Positions 49,862-60,750 are shown, counted from the stretch's first letter. The stretch is 64,000 nt of DNA from Microbacteriaceae bacterium PS02067 (GCA_029960085.1 JASCPG010000006.1:24045-88044); one strand, 5' to 3'. A program made the numbers and translations. The notes: generated by a model from the letters alone, not told the origin.

Positions 49862-50364
49862 CAGAGGTCTCCTTTCCCGTCGTCATCGGTGAACAGCGGA
49901 TGCCGCCGCAGGGCGGCGATGCCGTCCGAGGCGGCGCGGCGCGCGGCATCCGGGCTGCCGCCGATGAGCTCCGCGATCTCGGCGTAGGGGAGCCCGCCGA
50001 GGTAGTGGTAGGTGATCGACTGCCGCTGCTTCGGAGGCAGCGCCGCGACCGTCGCCCAGATCTCACGGTGGTCGTCGCCGGGGGTGCCGAGAGTCGACGG
50101 GCGGTCGGGCAGGTCGTCCGTGGGGATCGCGTGGCGCTGACGGCGCCGCGTCACGTCGATCGCCTTCCGATGCGCGACGCGCACGAGCCACGCCTGCACG
50201 TTGGTGTCGTCGGGCAGGCCCGGCCACGCCTCGAGCGCAGAGAGGAACGTCTCCGACCACGCGTCGTCGGCGTCGGTGTGGGGCCCGAGCACGGCGCGGC
50301 AGACGCGCAGGACGGTCTCTCCGTGTGCCCGTACGGCCTCGTCGAATGGCGTGTTCATGCTCAT
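49861..50364 (-). CDS. Sigma-70 family RNA polymerase sigma factor linked to ogt
   Basis: About 167 residues (start ATG 50364 or 50358). Region 2 pattern VLGPHTDADDAWSETFLSAL and WLVRVAHRKAIDVTRRRQR; region 4 pattern LPPKQRQSITYHYLGGLPYA and EIAELIGGSPDAARR. A sigma factor translationally coupled to an alkyltransferase occurs in several actinobacteria and suggests an alkylation-response unit. Confidence 0.88.
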   Translation of the reverse strand: MSMNTPFDEAVRAHGETVLRVCRAVLGPHTDADDAWSETFLSALEAWPGLPDDTNVQAWLVRVAHRKAIDVTRRRQRHAIPTDDLPDRPSTLGTPGDDHREIWATVAALPPKQRQSITYHYLGGLPYAEIAELIGGSPDAARRAASDGIAALRRHPLFTDDDGKGDL

Positions 50365-50446
50365 CACACGGTAGACGCGCGGAGGCATCCGGATGTGAGA
50401 TTCACGCTCGAGGCGCGCTGTGCCCGTGCGCGGACGACGATCCCGT

Positions 50447-51967
50447 TCAGGAAACCTTCGTGTAGAGCTTGATGACATCCCGGCTGAGCTGGAACGTCGT
50501 CGTGTGGTGGAACCCCGCACTCAGCAGCGTCTGTTCGTCTGGGCTCGTACCGTCCGCGGATCGTGCGACGACCCACACCCGGGTCCGACCATCGAGGACG
50601 TGCGGGCGCTCGCCCAGCGGTGCCACGACGTCCCAGAGGTGGTCCGTCGTCTCGTAGGAGCGCACCAGACCGAGATCGGCGGTGTCGCGGAAGCCGTCCG
50701 GATACAGGCGGAGTGCGAGCCGAGGCTTGCGGGACGCCCGGACGCTCTCGTCGAACACGACCCCGTCTCCCGGCTTGCCGTGTTCCCCCACGTAGGCGGA
50801 TACCTGTGCCCAGTCGCTGCCGAACTTCGCATTGTCTGTGCGCTGCGATACCGCGACGGGCACCGCCAGAACCACGACCAGGCATCCGGCGACGATCGCC
50901 GCAGGCCGTGGGAGCACGAGACAGATGACGACGGCGATCAGGATGCCGGCGGCCGGAGCGCTGAAGGAGAGGTACCGGGCCGTGTACAGCGGCCCTGCGA
51001 CGGCGTTCGCGAGCAGAAGGAGCACGGTCGGGACGAGCAGCCAGGCGAGCGAGATCAGGGTCAAGGCGCGCGGGCCGGCGACCTCCGCATCGAACCGGCG
51101 GCTTCGGCGCTGCCAGATCACCCAGACGATCGCGAGCAGCACGGCGGTCCAGGCGGCGATCGCGATCGGCAACGACCCGAACCACTGCGTGACGAGCACG
51201 GCATCGGGCGTGGTCGCATCACGGTGCGCCAGGAAGGCGATCTGACCGCGCTGCCGGGAGGCGATGATCGCGAACGGGAGACACGCCGCCCCCGCGATCA
51301 GCGTCGAGATGAGCCAGCGACGTCGGAGCGCACGCGGGGCGCGGAGCACCAGCAGGCACAGCAGGTGCACGACCACCATCAGCGCCGAATACAGGAACAG
51401 GTGGACGCTCACGACCAGCAGGCCCCCGTAGAGGACCCACCATCGGGCTCGCAGCCCCGGATGCCGCACCAGGTGCACCAGCAGCACCGTGAGCCAGGTC
51501 GCGAACGCCGCGGTGAACGCCGCTGATCGCGCTTCGGCCGCCATGTAGTCGACGCGGGGGAGCAGCGTGCAGGCGATGCTCGCCACGATGGCGACGCGAG
51601 CGCCCGCGAGGGACCGGCAGAGCGTGTAGACCCCGGCCACGGTCACGCCGATCGCGAGGGCGCTGGGAAGACGTACAGAGAACGCCGAGGCGCCGAAGAG
51701 ATCGATCCAGACGTGCAGGAACGCGTAGTAGAGCGCATGCACCGCGTCGACGTTCGCGGCCATCGCCCAGAGCGAATCCCACGGGCGCTCCGCGGACATG
51801 ACGCTCGCGGCCTCGTCGCCCCACATCGACGGGACTCCGATCGCGATCCCCGAGACGACGGCGGCGCCGAGGCCAGCGAGAGCCGGCGCGAGGGCGGGAT
51901 GCCTCGTTCGCGCCGCGCGCGGCGAGCCTTCCTCGACTCGGAGGGGCGGATCGGTGAGGGTCGTCAC
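50447..51967 (-). CDS. GT39-like membrane glycosyltransferase
   Basis: 506 residues with about ten to twelve membrane segments. An early Asp-Glu pair in the first loop (IGVPSMWGDEAASVMSAERP) is the GT-C catalytic hallmark (family knowledge for GT39/ArnT-like enzymes using polyprenyl-phosphate sugars). The C-terminal 120 residues are soluble and probably outside. Substrate is unknown; envelope glycan or protein O-mannosylation are possible. Confidence 0.85.
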   Translation of the reverse strand: MTTLTDPPLRVEEGSPRAARTRHPALAPALAGLGAAVVSGIAIGVPSMWGDEAASVMSAERPWDSLWAMAANVDAVHALYYAFLHVWIDLFGASAFSVRLPSALAIGVTVAGVYTLCRSLAGARVAIVASIACTLLPRVDYMAAEARSAAFTAAFATWLTVLLVHLVRHPGLRARWWVLYGGLLVVSVHLFLYSALMVVVHLLCLLVLRAPRALRRRWLISTLIAGAACLPFAIIASRQRGQIAFLAHRDATTPDAVLVTQWFGSLPIAIAAWTAVLLAIVWVIWQRRSRRFDAEVAGPRALTLISLAWLLVPTVLLLLANAVAGPLYTARYLSFSAPAAGILIAVVICLVLPRPAAIVAGCLVVVLAVPVAVSQRTDNAKFGSDWAQVSAYVGEHGKPGDGVVFDESVRASRKPRLALRLYPDGFRDTADLGLVRSYETTDHLWDVVAPLGERPHVLDGRTRVWVVARSADGTSPDEQTLLSAGFHHTTTFQLSRDVIKLYTKVS

Positions 51968-52095
51968 TCACTCCACGTTACGAACCGAACCTGAGCGCAG
52001 CATAAGGACGGTTGCGTGCCTACGCCCTCCCACTCCACGCCTGCGGTAGAGTCGCCCTCCGAACTTCGTGGTCGCTGAGTCGCAGGAGGATGCCG

Positions 52096-53796
52096 ATGGC
52101 ATCGTGGCGCGCGTTCGTCCCGGTGTCGCTCCGGGGATACCGCCTTCCCTGGCTCGCGCCCGACATCCTCGCGGGTCTCACTCTTGCCGCCGTCGCCATC
52201 CCGGAAGTGATGGGCTACACGTCGATCACACAGACGCCCATCGCGACCGGGCTCTACACCCTGCTCCTGCCGCTCGCCGCGTTCGCCCTCCTCGGCTCCT
52301 CGCGCCTCCTCGTCGTCGGCGGCGACTCCGCGACGGCGGCGATCCTCGCGTCGGGCCTCCTCGCGGCCGGGATCCCCGGGGCCTCGCCCGGGTCGCCCCG
52401 CTGGGCGGCGCTGTGTGCGATGACCGCGCTCGCTACCGGTATCCTGCTGGTGTTCGCCCGGCTGTTCCGGTTGGGGTTCATCGGCGACTTCCTCTCGGCC
52501 TCCGTGCTGATCGGGTTCCTGAGCGGCATCGGCGTGAAGGTGGCGACCGATCAGATCCCCGCGATCCTCGGTGTCGAGGAGGGGAAGGGCAACTGGATCG
52601 AGAAGCAGTGGGCGTGGATGTCCTCGCTCGGCGAGCTGTCCGTCGCGGCGCTCGCGTACGGGCTGGGGACGATCCTCGTCATCGTCGTCTTCAAGAGATT
52701 CCTCCCGAAGATCCCCGGCGCGATCGTCGCGGTGGTGGGGCTCCTGATCGTCGCGACGCTGTCGGATGCCGGCGGCCACGGTGTCTCCGTCGTCGGCGCC
52801 GTCGAGGGGGGCTTTCCCCACCTCGGCATCCCCCTCGACCTGGGTCCGCAGGAGATCGGCGCCGTGATCGCGAGCGCCGTGTCGTGCTTCTTCATCGTGC
52901 TCGCGCAGAGCGCCGCCACGTCGCGCAGCTTCGCGATGAAGCACGGTGACACGCCCGACATCAACCGCGACATCGTCGGTCTCGCCGCCGCCAACATCGC
53001 GGCCGGCGTCAGCGGAGCCTTCGTCGTCAACGGCTCGCCGACCAAGACGCAGATCCTCGACGATGCGCGCGGGAGGACGCAGGTCGCGAACCTCGTGGTC
53101 GTCGCGGTGACCCTTCTCGTCCTACTCTTCTTCACCGATGTGCTCCGCGAACTCCCGCACGCCGTCCTCGGCGGTGTGGTCTTCGTCATCGGGCTCGGAC
53201 TCATCGACCTCAAGGGCCTGCGCCGGATCGCACGCCGTCGGCGCGGTGAGTTCCTCATCGCGATGATCACGATGATCGTCGTGTTCAGCGTCAACATCAC
53301 GGCCGGGATCGTCGCTGCGATCGCGCTGTCGCTCCTCGAGGTGATCGCGCGTCAGTACAACGCTCCCGCGTACGTGCTCGGCCTCGCCGCGAAGGGGTAC
53401 GACTACAAGCCCGCCGTGCCGGGGGCGCAGACTCAGCCGGGCCTCATCGTCTACCGCTTCGACAGCACGGTGTTCTTCGCCAACGCGACCGGTTTCGCCG
53501 ACCGGCTCCGTGCTCTCGTCGACGGAGCGCCCGACCCCGTCTCGTGGGTGATCATCGATTGCGCCGACATCACCGATGTCGACTACTCGGCGGGGGAGAC
53601 GCTCGACCGCCTCGTCGTGGCTCTGCACGCGAAGGGGGTCCACGTCGTGCTCGCCCGTCCGGAGCCGAGGCTCCTGCGCACGCTCGACCAGTACGAGCTG
53701 ACGCGGCTGCTCGACCCCGCCCACATCTACAGCGACCTCGACATCGCGATCGCGGCCTTCGCCGAGACCACCCGCCGGCCCGCACCCGGGAAGTGA
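52096..53796 (+). CDS. SulP/SLC26 anion transporter with STAS domain
   Basis: 566 residues. About eleven membrane segments with the SulP signature near PDILAGLTLAAVAIPEVMGY, then a C-terminal STAS domain (from about residue 440: GLIVYRFDSTVFFANATGFA and IDCADITDVDYSAGETL). Family transports sulfate, bicarbonate or dicarboxylates. Start 52096 is chosen because AGGAGG lies six bases upstream; ATG 52090 is also in frame. Confidence 0.92.
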   Translation: MASWRAFVPVSLRGYRLPWLAPDILAGLTLAAVAIPEVMGYTSITQTPIATGLYTLLLPLAAFALLGSSRLLVVGGDSATAAILASGLLAAGIPGASPGSPRWAALCAMTALATGILLVFARLFRLGFIGDFLSASVLIGFLSGIGVKVATDQIPAILGVEEGKGNWIEKQWAWMSSLGELSVAALAYGLGTILVIVVFKRFLPKIPGAIVAVVGLLIVATLSDAGGHGVSVVGAVEGGFPHLGIPLDLGPQEIGAVIASAVSCFFIVLAQSAATSRSFAMKHGDTPDINRDIVGLAAANIAAGVSGAFVVNGSPTKTQILDDARGRTQVANLVVVAVTLLVLLFFTDVLRELPHAVLGGVVFVIGLGLIDLKGLRRIARRRRGEFLIAMITMIVVFSVNITAGIVAAIALSLLEVIARQYNAPAYVLGLAAKGYDYKPAVPGAQTQPGLIVYRFDSTVFFANATGFADRLRALVDGAPDPVSWVIIDCADITDVDYSAGETLDRLVVALHAKGVHVVLARPEPRLLRTLDQYELTRLLDPAHIYSDLDIAIAAFAETTRRPAPGK

Positions 53797-53896
53797 CGGC
53801 GGCGTCGCCGCTACGGCGGCGTGTGTTCCCCGTCAAGGGGGTCGCCGTGGCTGCACGGGCTTCGTAGGTTCGGAGGACGCGACCGAAGGAGACGCC

Positions 53897-54784
53897 ATGA
53901 CCGCAGCCCACGCCGAGGACCCGCGAGACAAGCACCACGACAGCGGCTTCCCCGGTCAATCGCAGACACAGCCCGGGAGCCTCGAGCACACGAACCCCAC
54001 TCCGGATCACGGAGAGAGCAGCTACCGCGGCAGCAGCCGGCTCGAGGGGCGTCGCGCGCTCATCACCGGCGGAGACTCCGGCATCGGGCGCGCCGTCGCG
54101 ATCGCCTTCGCGCGCGAGGGCGCCGACGTCGCGATCGCCCACCTGCCCGAGGAGCAGGAGGATGCCGACGACACGCTGCGCTTGGTCGAGAAGGAGGGGA
54201 CGCAGGGGCTGAGTATTCCGGGCGATATCCGCGACGAGGAGTTCGCGGCATCGCTGCCCGGTCGCGCGATCGCCGAGTTCGGCGGCCTCGACATCGTCGT
54301 GCTCAATGCGGCCTATCAGAAGGACCGCGACGGCTTGGCGAGCCTGGAGACGGCGGAACTCGACCGGGTGTTCCGGACGAACCTGTACGGGATGCTGTTC
54401 ACGGCGCGCGCCGCGGTCCCGCATCTGACGCCCGGATCCTCGATCATCGTCACCTCCTCGATCCAGGCGTTCCAGCCGTCGCCGTCGCTCATCGACTACG
54501 CCATGACGAAGGCCGCTCAGGTGGCCTTCGTCAAGGCGCTCGCCGAGGAGCTCGGACCGGACGGCATCCGTGTCAACGCGGTCGCACCCGGCCCGATCTG
54601 GACACCCCTGATCCCTGCGACGGGCTGGGATGCGGAGCGCCTCGCGGGCTTCGGTCAAGACACCCCGCTCGGCCGAGCCGGGCAGCCCGCCGAACTCGCC
54701 GGAGCCTACGTCTTCCTGGCGTCGGAGGCCGCCTCGTTCGTCTCGGGAGCGGTCCTGCCGGTCACGGGAGGCAAGGGCCTCTGA
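53897..54784 (+). CDS. SDR family oxidoreductase (YhdF/YghA type)
   Basis: 295 residues. Nucleotide motif TGGDSGIGRA at about residue 57, NAAY, Ser in VTSSIQ and catalytic YAMTK. The 50-residue extension before the fold (rich in Asp, His, Pro, Gly) is typical of the YhdF/YghA branch linked to general stress. Likely NADPH-dependent; substrate unknown. Confidence 0.92.
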   Translation: MTAAHAEDPRDKHHDSGFPGQSQTQPGSLEHTNPTPDHGESSYRGSSRLEGRRALITGGDSGIGRAVAIAFAREGADVAIAHLPEEQEDADDTLRLVEKEGTQGLSIPGDIRDEEFAASLPGRAIAEFGGLDIVVLNAAYQKDRDGLASLETAELDRVFRTNLYGMLFTARAAVPHLTPGSSIIVTSSIQAFQPSPSLIDYAMTKAAQVAFVKALAEELGPDGIRVNAVAPGPIWTPLIPATGWDAERLAGFGQDTPLGRAGQPAELAGAYVFLASEAASFVSGAVLPVTGGKGL

Positions 54785-54791
54785 GGCCGGC

Positions 54792-55220
54792 TCAGCGGGC
54801 CGCGAGCGCCTCGTCGAGATCCTGGAGGATCGCGGCGCAGGCATCCACGTCCTCGGGTGTTCCGGACAGTTCGAACTCGAACAGCACCGGGCGCCCGGAG
54901 GCGGTGGCGAGTTCCCGCGCGGCGGCCTGGTAGTACTCGCCGAAGTTGCGGTTGCCCGACCCGATGATGCCGACGAGGTGTCGTCGGTTGGCGGCGGAGC
55001 GCAGGAACGCCCGCACGGGTGCGGGGAGGGTCACCTCGTCGGCGTTTCCCGCCTTGTACGACGGGGTGAGGAGCACCCACGCGTCGCCGAGTTCGCGATG
55101 ACGCACCTCGGCATCGGCGAGATTGTGGACCGCGCGCCCCGTTTGCTCGGCGAGGTGCTCGGCGAAACGGCCCGTGAGGTTCGACACCGACGAGTAGTAG
55201 TAGACGGGAACGGATGCCAC
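54792..55220 (-). CDS. nrdI: NrdI flavodoxin-like protein
   Basis: 142 residues with the flavodoxin-like NrdI pattern: YYYSSVSNLTGRFAEHLAEQ, LLTPSYKAG, GIIGSGNRNFGEYY. NrdI activates manganese class Ib ribonucleotide reductase NrdE/NrdF (family knowledge). Here it stands alone, without nrdH, nrdE or nrdF, which must be elsewhere if used. Confidence 0.9.
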   Translation of the reverse strand: MASVPVYYYSSVSNLTGRFAEHLAEQTGRAVHNLADAEVRHRELGDAWVLLTPSYKAGNADEVTLPAPVRAFLRSAANRRHLVGIIGSGNRNFGEYYQAAARELATASGRPVLFEFELSGTPEDVDACAAILQDLDEALAAR

Positions 55221-55277
55221 CGTTCGAGTCTGCTCCTCGCTGTCGACCTCACGCGCGCCGCGACGCCGGGGAAAGTC

Positions 55278-56615
55278 CTATCCGTCTCGCCGATCGCCTG
55301 TCGCGGCCGCGTCGAGCACGGCCTCCGCCGCGCGCCGGCCCGAACACAGGGCGGCGGTGACGGTCGCGGGATCATCCGTCCAGGTCGCCTCGCCCGCGAG
55401 GTGCAGCGCCCCGCCGATCGGCGTCGCGAGGGCGTCGTGATCGGCGGTCGTCGACCCGAGCGTCATGTAGGCGTAGGAGCCGTGGCCGGCGAACGGATCG
55501 TCCTGCCAGGCCGTGCGCTGCACCGCCACCGGGCTCGGGGTGGATGCCCCGTACAGCCTCCGCAACTGGACCATGATCGAGTCGACCACCTGGGCATCCG
55601 ACCAGTCGCGGGTCGCGGCGGCCGCGGGTCCCGCCGCGAAGGTGAGGAGCGTGGGGGAGTCGTCGAGGCCGGTGAGGTCGTACCAGGAGTGCCACCACGC
55701 GCCCTCGGGCCCCTGCTGGCGGATGGCGTACACGCCCTCGTCCCAGAACTTCTCCGCGAACCGCAGGAAGACCTTCTCGAACGCGTTCATCCGCAGCCGC
55801 GACAGAGCCTCGGCGACGGGCCCGGGCAGGGCGGGAACGATCTCGAACGCCTCCGACTGCAACACTCCGACGGGCACCGTGACGATCGCGTCGTCCGCGG
55901 CGAACGCGCCGCGATCCGTCGTCACGACGACGCCGCCGGGCCCCCACTCGACCCGCGAGACGACATGCGCGAGCCGCACGTCGAGACCTTCGGCGAGCCC
56001 CGCGGGCAGGGCGTCGTACCCCTCGGGGAAGACGACCTCGTCGCCGGAGATCTGGTCGTCGTCCAGCCCGTGCGCCGCCAGTTCGTCGATGGCGGCGCCG
56101 TACTGCTCCTCGCTGCGGTGCCCGAAGTACTCGCGGACGCGCTCCGCCCGCGAGGCATCCCACCCCTGCGCCTCGGAGACCGCGGCGATCGCGGCGTCGG
56201 TGGTGTCGAGGTAGGACGCGTCGGGGGCGGATGCCGCGATGACGCCGACCAGTTCGGCATCCGCCGCGTGGATGTCGGCGACGTAGGCGGCGGCGTCGGC
56301 GTCGCTCAGGCGACGCCCTTCCGGAGAGTAGTGCGCGATGGGGCGACTGTCGGGCTGGTATCCGCCGACCGTGAACTCCACGGTCGGCATGCCGAGGGCC
56401 GTCGCCGCCTCGTACACGGGGCTGTCCTCGATCCCGTGGATCCACGACGCCCCCCGGTCGGTGACGTAGCCGTCAGACCTGTCGGTCCAGACCCGCCCGC
56501 CGATGCGGTCGCGGGCCTCCAGCACGACGACCCGCCTCCCGGAATCGTGCAGCGCCCGGGCCGCCGCGAGTCCGGCGACACCCGCGCCGACCACGATCGT
56601 GTCGTATCGCTCCAT
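55278..56615 (-). CDS. FAD-dependent amine oxidase (polyamine/monoamine oxidase type)
   Basis: 445 residues. FAD-binding [15 protein letters not shown] at the start, [23 protein letters not shown], and the C-terminal FAD segment [20 protein letters not shown]. The ATG 56615 behind AAGGAGGTCGTG is preferred. Such enzymes oxidise polyamines or aromatic amines. No signal peptide was seen, so cytosolic. Confidence 0.9.
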   Translation of the reverse strand: MERYDTIVVGAGVAGLAAARALHDSGRRVVVLEARDRIGGRVWTDRSDGYVTDRGASWIHGIEDSPVYEAATALGMPTVEFTVGGYQPDSRPIAHYSPEGRRLSDADAAAYVADIHAADAELVGVIAASAPDASYLDTTDAAIAAVSEAQGWDASRAERVREYFGHRSEEQYGAAIDELAAHGLDDDQISGDEVVFPEGYDALPAGLAEGLDVRLAHVVSRVEWGPGGVVVTTDRGAFAADDAIVTVPVGVLQSEAFEIVPALPGPVAEALSRLRMNAFEKVFLRFAEKFWDEGVYAIRQQGPEGAWWHSWYDLTGLDDSPTLLTFAAGPAAAATRDWSDAQVVDSIMVQLRRLYGASTPSPVAVQRTAWQDDPFAGHGSYAYMTLGSTTADHDALATPIGGALHLAGEATWTDDPATVTAALCSGRRAAEAVLDAAATGDRRDG

Positions 56616-56678
56616 CACGACCTCCTTCGTCGGGATCATCCCACGCGGCTCGGTCGACGGCCAGCGTCCACCGAGCGG

Positions 56679-57893
56679 CTACACGCCGTGGGCGTCGAGC
56701 CACTCGATGAGCGCCGGGAGGGCGACGTACGCGATCGTGCCGTGATCGGCGCCGCCGATGAGGTGGAAATCGACGTCCATGCCGAGGGACTTCTCGTGCG
56801 CGACGAACTGCTCGGTCGCGCTCGGCACGACGAGCTTGTCGTCCTTGCCCTGCGCGACGAACAGGGGAGCCGAGAACGCCGTGCCGCCCGCGGAGTTCTC
56901 GGCGAACAGCGTCGCCCACGGCTCCACGCCACCCGGATCGGCGATGACGAAGTCGCCGACGAGGGGCTGGCCGATCTCGTGCAGCCGGTCGATGTTCGAC
57001 AGCAGGCACAGCGCGTTCATCTCGGTGAGCTTCGCCTGCGCCGCGGGGGTCAGGATGCTGTCGAGCGTCGCGCCGCGATCGGCATAGACCTGCGCGTACG
57101 CGGCGAACGTGTACGACCCGATCGTGACGCCCGAGATGTCGTCGATGTGGTCGCTGAGCAGGGCCGTCAGATCCGCGGCCGGTGCCGCGACGGCGACCGC
57201 CTCGATGTCCAGCTCGGGCGCGTACTGCGGGGCGCGCTGCGCCGCGAACAGCACCGCCTGGCCCCCCTGCGAGTGTCCCCACAGGACCACCTTGTTCGAG
57301 GCGTGCGCCGGCTCGAGATGCTGTGCGGCGCGCACGGAGTCGAGCACGGCGTTCCCGCCGGTGTCGCCCACGAGGTAGGAGTCCGGTCCGTCGGTGCCCA
57401 TGCCGACGTAGTCGGTCGCGGCGATCGTGTAGCCGCGGTCGAGGAGCGGACGCATGCCCTCGATCAGCTGATAGGGGTCGAACCCGCGCGAGGGCGCACA
57501 GTCGGGGGAAGTGCCGGTGGTCGGATGCCCCCAGGCCAGCACAGTGCGCGCGCCGCCCACGGCGGGGCCGGCCGGCGTCACCACGATGCCCGTCGCCACG
57601 ACCGTGGCGCCGTGGACGTCGGTGGTCCGATACATGATGCGCCACGCCCGCGCATCGAAGGGGACGCCCACCAGCTCTTCGCTGCGGACGATCTCGCCGG
57701 GCGCGCCCTCTGTCGCTCCGGCGGGCTGCTCGTCGAAGGCCGCGAGGTGCCCCTGTTCGACGCCATCCCCGATGACGCGGGCCTCCGCGACGACGACGAA
57801 GCCGGCGATCACGGTGAGCGCGGCGGCCCAGAACACTCGCCAGGCGCGTCGGTGTCGCGTGCGCCGGATGGCGCGTTTCGCGGCCGATGACAT
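56679..57893 (-). CDS. Secreted or membrane-anchored LIP-type lipase/esterase
   Basis: 404 residues. A Arg-rich start and a hydrophobic segment (VFWAAALTVIAGFVVVAEA) form a signal or anchor. Alpha/beta-hydrolase nucleophile Ser208 in GHSQGG; Asp and His are expected in GKDDKLVVP and GGADHGTIA. The secretory-lipase (LIP) pattern AWGHPTTGTSPDCAPSRG is present. Divergent from adhE. Substrate probably short or medium acyl esters. Confidence 0.88.
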   Translation of the reverse strand: MSSAAKRAIRRTRHRRAWRVFWAAALTVIAGFVVVAEARVIGDGVEQGHLAAFDEQPAGATEGAPGEIVRSEELVGVPFDARAWRIMYRTTDVHGATVVATGIVVTPAGPAVGGARTVLAWGHPTTGTSPDCAPSRGFDPYQLIEGMRPLLDRGYTIAATDYVGMGTDGPDSYLVGDTGGNAVLDSVRAAQHLEPAHASNKVVLWGHSQGGQAVLFAAQRAPQYAPELDIEAVAVAAPAADLTALLSDHIDDISGVTIGSYTFAAYAQVYADRGATLDSILTPAAQAKLTEMNALCLLSNIDRLHEIGQPLVGDFVIADPGGVEPWATLFAENSAGGTAFSAPLFVAQGKDDKLVVPSATEQFVAHEKSLGMDVDFHLIGGADHGTIAYVALPALIEWLDAHGV

Positions 57894-57911
57894 GGCGTGA
57901 GCTTATCTCTC

Positions 57912-57940
57912 TTGTGTGGTCAGACCACATGTGTCATACT
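57912..57940 (+). promoter_or_regulatory. adhE promoter with a perfect GntR/FadR-like operator
   Basis: -35 TTGTGT at 57912-57917, 17-bp spacer, -10 CATACT at 57935-57940. The operator TGTGGTCAGACCACA at 57915-57929 is a perfect 15-bp palindrome overlapping the -35 and spacer, so a bound protein would block polymerase. Same motif as before nrdD and the CoADR fusion. Confidence 0.6.
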
Positions 57941-58023
57941 GATCCCAGTCAGGCCCGAGAGCCCCTCGGACCCGGAAAGCGATGACGCGGACTGTGCGTC
58001 CGCGCCGGGTAGGAGAACACACC

Positions 58024-60750
58024 ATGTCCACCTCGATCGATGCTCAGGTCGATGTCCTCGTCGACGGCGCGCAACGCGCACTTGCTGAGTACGCATCCTT
58101 CACTCAGGAACAGATCGACCACATCGTCCGCAAGGCATCGGTCGCAGCGCTGCACTTCCACGGCGAACTCGCCACGATGGCCGTCGAAGAGACCGGTCGC
58201 GGCCTGTTCGAAGACAAGGCCGTGAAGAACATGTTCGCGTGCGAGCACGTGACGAACTCGATCATCGACCAGAAGACGGTCGGTGTCATCAGCCACGACG
58301 AGATCTCCGGCATCACCGAGATCGCCGACCCGGTGGGCGTCATCTGCGCACTGACCCCCGTGACGAACCCGACCTCCACGGCGATCTTCAAGTCGCTCAT
58401 CGCCCTGAAGACGCGGAACCCGATCGTCTTCGGCTTCCACCCCGCCGCACAGAAGTGCTCGGTCGCCGCCGCCAAGATCGTCCGCGACGCGGCCATTGCC
58501 GCCGGCGCCCCGGAGAACTGCGTGCAGTGGATCGAGGAGCCGTCGATGGAGGCATCCGGCGCCCTCATGAACCACCCGGGTGTCGCCCTCATCCTCGCGA
58601 CGGGCGGAAACGCGATGGTCCGCGCCGCCTACTCCTGCGGCAAGCCCGCCCTCGGCGTCGGTGCCGGAAACGTCCCCGCCTTCATCGAGCGCACCGCGAA
58701 GGTCGGCCGCGCCGTCAACGACATCGTCCTGTCGAAGTCGTTCGACATGGGCATGGTGTGTGCGAGCGAGCAGGCCGTCATCCTCGACGAGCCCATCGCC
58801 GCCGAGGCGCTCGCCGAGTTCGCGCGCCTGCACGCCTACATGGCGACCCCCGACGAGAAGCGCATGCTCGAGGAGTTCATCTTCGGCGTCACCGCGAACA
58901 GCGAGAACTGCGCCGGCGCGAAGCTGAACCCGACGGTCGTCGGCCAGAGCCCGCAGTGGATCGCCGAGCACGCCGGCTTCACGGTTCCCGAGGACACCTC
59001 GATCATCCTCGCCGAGGTCTCGGGCGTCGGCCCGCACGAGCCGCTCACCCGTGAGAAGCTCGCCCCGGTCCTCGCGGTCCTGCGCGCGGCGACCCCCGCC
59101 GAGGGCATCGACCTGGCCCGCCAGATGGTCGACTTCGACGGCCTCGGCCACTCGGGTGCGATCCACTCCAACGACCAGGACGTCATCGCCGAGTTCGGCA
59201 AGGTCGTCAAGGCTGTCCGCATCATCGAGAACAGCCCGTCGGCACTCGGCGGCATCGGTGACATCTACAACGCCTTCATGCCGTCGCTGACCCTCGGCTG
59301 CGGCTCCTACGGTCACAACTCTGTCTCCAACAACGTCTCGGCGGTGAACCTCTTGAACGTCAAGCGCATCGGTCGGCGCAACAACAACCTGCAGTGGTTC
59401 AAGGTCCCTGCGAAGACCTACTTCGAGCCGAACGCGGTCCGCTACCTCGCCGACATGCGCGGCGTCGAGCGCGTCACGATCGTCACCGACGAGACGATGA
59501 CGAAGCTCGGCTACGTCGACAAGATCACCGACGTGCTGAACCGTCGCGAGGGACGCGTCCAGGTGCAGCTCATCAGCACGGTCAAGCCCGAGCCGAAGGT
59601 GTCGGAGGTGCGCGCGGGCGCCGACCTCATGCGCCAGTTCAAGCCCGACACGATCATCGCGCTCGGCGGCGGTTCGCCGATGGATGCCGCGAAGGTGATG
59701 TGGCTCCTCTACGAGCACCCCGAGGTCGAGTTCTCCGACATGGGTGAGAAGTTCTTCGACATCCGCAAGCGTGCGTTCAAGTTCCCCGAGCTCGGCAAGC
59801 TGGCCCAGCTGGTGTGCATCCCGACCACGTCGGGAACGGGCAGCGAGATGACCCCGTTCGCCGTCATCACCGACGACGAGAGCGGCATGAAGTACCCGCT
59901 CGCCGACTACGCGCTGACGCCGTCTGTCGCGATCATCGACCCCGTGCTCACCAAGATGCTGCCCGGGTTCCTCGTCGCCGACGCCGGTTTCGACGCCCTG
60001 ACGCACGCCACCGAGGCGTTCGTCTCCGTCTACGCCAACGACTACACCGACGGCCTGTGCCTGCACGCGATCAAGCTCATCTTCGAGAACATCGAGCGCA
60101 GCACGAAGGCGCAGCCGAACTCGACGGATGCCGAGGACATCAAGGCGCGCGAGAAGATGCACAACGCGGCATCCCTCTCGGGTATGGCGTTCGGCAACGC
60201 GTTCCTCGGAATCGTGCACGCGATGGCGCACGTCACCGGTGCGACGTACCACCTGATCCACGGCCGGACGAATGCCGTCTACCTGCCGCACGTCATCCGC
60301 TACAACGGCAAGGTCCCGACGAAGCTCACCAGCTGGCCGAAGTACGAGCGCTACATCGCACCGGAGCGCTTCCAGGAGATCGCCAAGCACCTCGGTCTGC
60401 CGGCGGCGACGCCGGAAGAGGGCGTGGAGAGCTACGCTCGCGCCGTCGAGGAGCTGCGCGACCGCGTCGGCATCGAGCGGTCCTTCCAGCAGCAGGGCGT
60501 CGACGAGACGACCTTCATCTCGGGTCTGCATGATCTGGCCCTGGCCGCCTACCGCGACCAGTGCGCGCCGGCCAACCCGCGCATGCCGATGATCGCCGAC
60601 ATGGAGACGCTCATGGAGGCGGCGTACTACGGTACGTCCTTCGACGAGGTGCGTTCGGCCCGCAAGGGCGCCGAGGTCGCGAGCGATGCGGTCACCGGCA
60701 CGGTCAAGACGACGGCGAAGGGTGCGCGCCGCACGAAGACGACGGCCTGA
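58024..60750 (+). CDS. adhE: Bifunctional acetaldehyde-CoA/alcohol dehydrogenase
   Basis: 908 residues. N-terminal aldehyde dehydrogenase half (to about residue 440) with catalytic Cys246 in [10 protein letters not shown]; the second half is an iron-type alcohol dehydrogenase with [13 protein letters not shown], and His-rich iron site [16 protein letters not shown]. Together they reduce acetyl-CoA to ethanol, regenerating NAD+ in fermentation; the proteins form spirosomes. ATG 58024 behind TAGGAGAAC. A Lys/Ala/Thr-rich tail of about 30 residues ends the protein. Confidence 0.97.
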   Translation: MSTSIDAQVDVLVDGAQRALAEYASFTQEQIDHIVRKASVAALHFHGELATMAVEETGRGLFEDKAVKNMFACEHVTNSIIDQKTVGVISHDEISGITEIADPVGVICALTPVTNPTSTAIFKSLIALKTRNPIVFGFHPAAQKCSVAAAKIVRDAAIAAGAPENCVQWIEEPSMEASGALMNHPGVALILATGGNAMVRAAYSCGKPALGVGAGNVPAFIERTAKVGRAVNDIVLSKSFDMGMVCASEQAVILDEPIAAEALAEFARLHAYMATPDEKRMLEEFIFGVTANSENCAGAKLNPTVVGQSPQWIAEHAGFTVPEDTSIILAEVSGVGPHEPLTREKLAPVLAVLRAATPAEGIDLARQMVDFDGLGHSGAIHSNDQDVIAEFGKVVKAVRIIENSPSALGGIGDIYNAFMPSLTLGCGSYGHNSVSNNVSAVNLLNVKRIGRRNNNLQWFKVPAKTYFEPNAVRYLADMRGVERVTIVTDETMTKLGYVDKITDVLNRREGRVQVQLISTVKPEPKVSEVRAGADLMRQFKPDTIIALGGGSPMDAAKVMWLLYEHPEVEFSDMGEKFFDIRKRAFKFPELGKLAQLVCIPTTSGTGSEMTPFAVITDDESGMKYPLADYALTPSVAIIDPVLTKMLPGFLVADAGFDALTHATEAFVSVYANDYTDGLCLHAIKLIFENIERSTKAQPNSTDAEDIKAREKMHNAASLSGMAFGNAFLGIVHAMAHVTGATYHLIHGRTNAVYLPHVIRYNGKVPTKLTSWPKYERYIAPERFQEIAKHLGLPAATPEEGVESYARAVEELRDRVGIERSFQQQGVDETTFISGLHDLALAAYRDQCAPANPRMPMIADMETLMEAAYYGTSFDEVRSARKGAEVASDAVTGTVKTTAKGARRTKTTA

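Noticed and set aside
54630..57890. 1,086-residue plus-strand frame across nrdI, amine oxidase and lipase
   Set aside because: Shadow frame spanning three well-supported minus-strand genes; composition Arg/Gly/Asp/Val-rich as expected for antisense of high-GC genes.
57949..60531. 860-residue minus-strand frame opposite adhE
   Set aside because: Antisense shadow of adhE with no recognisable domain.
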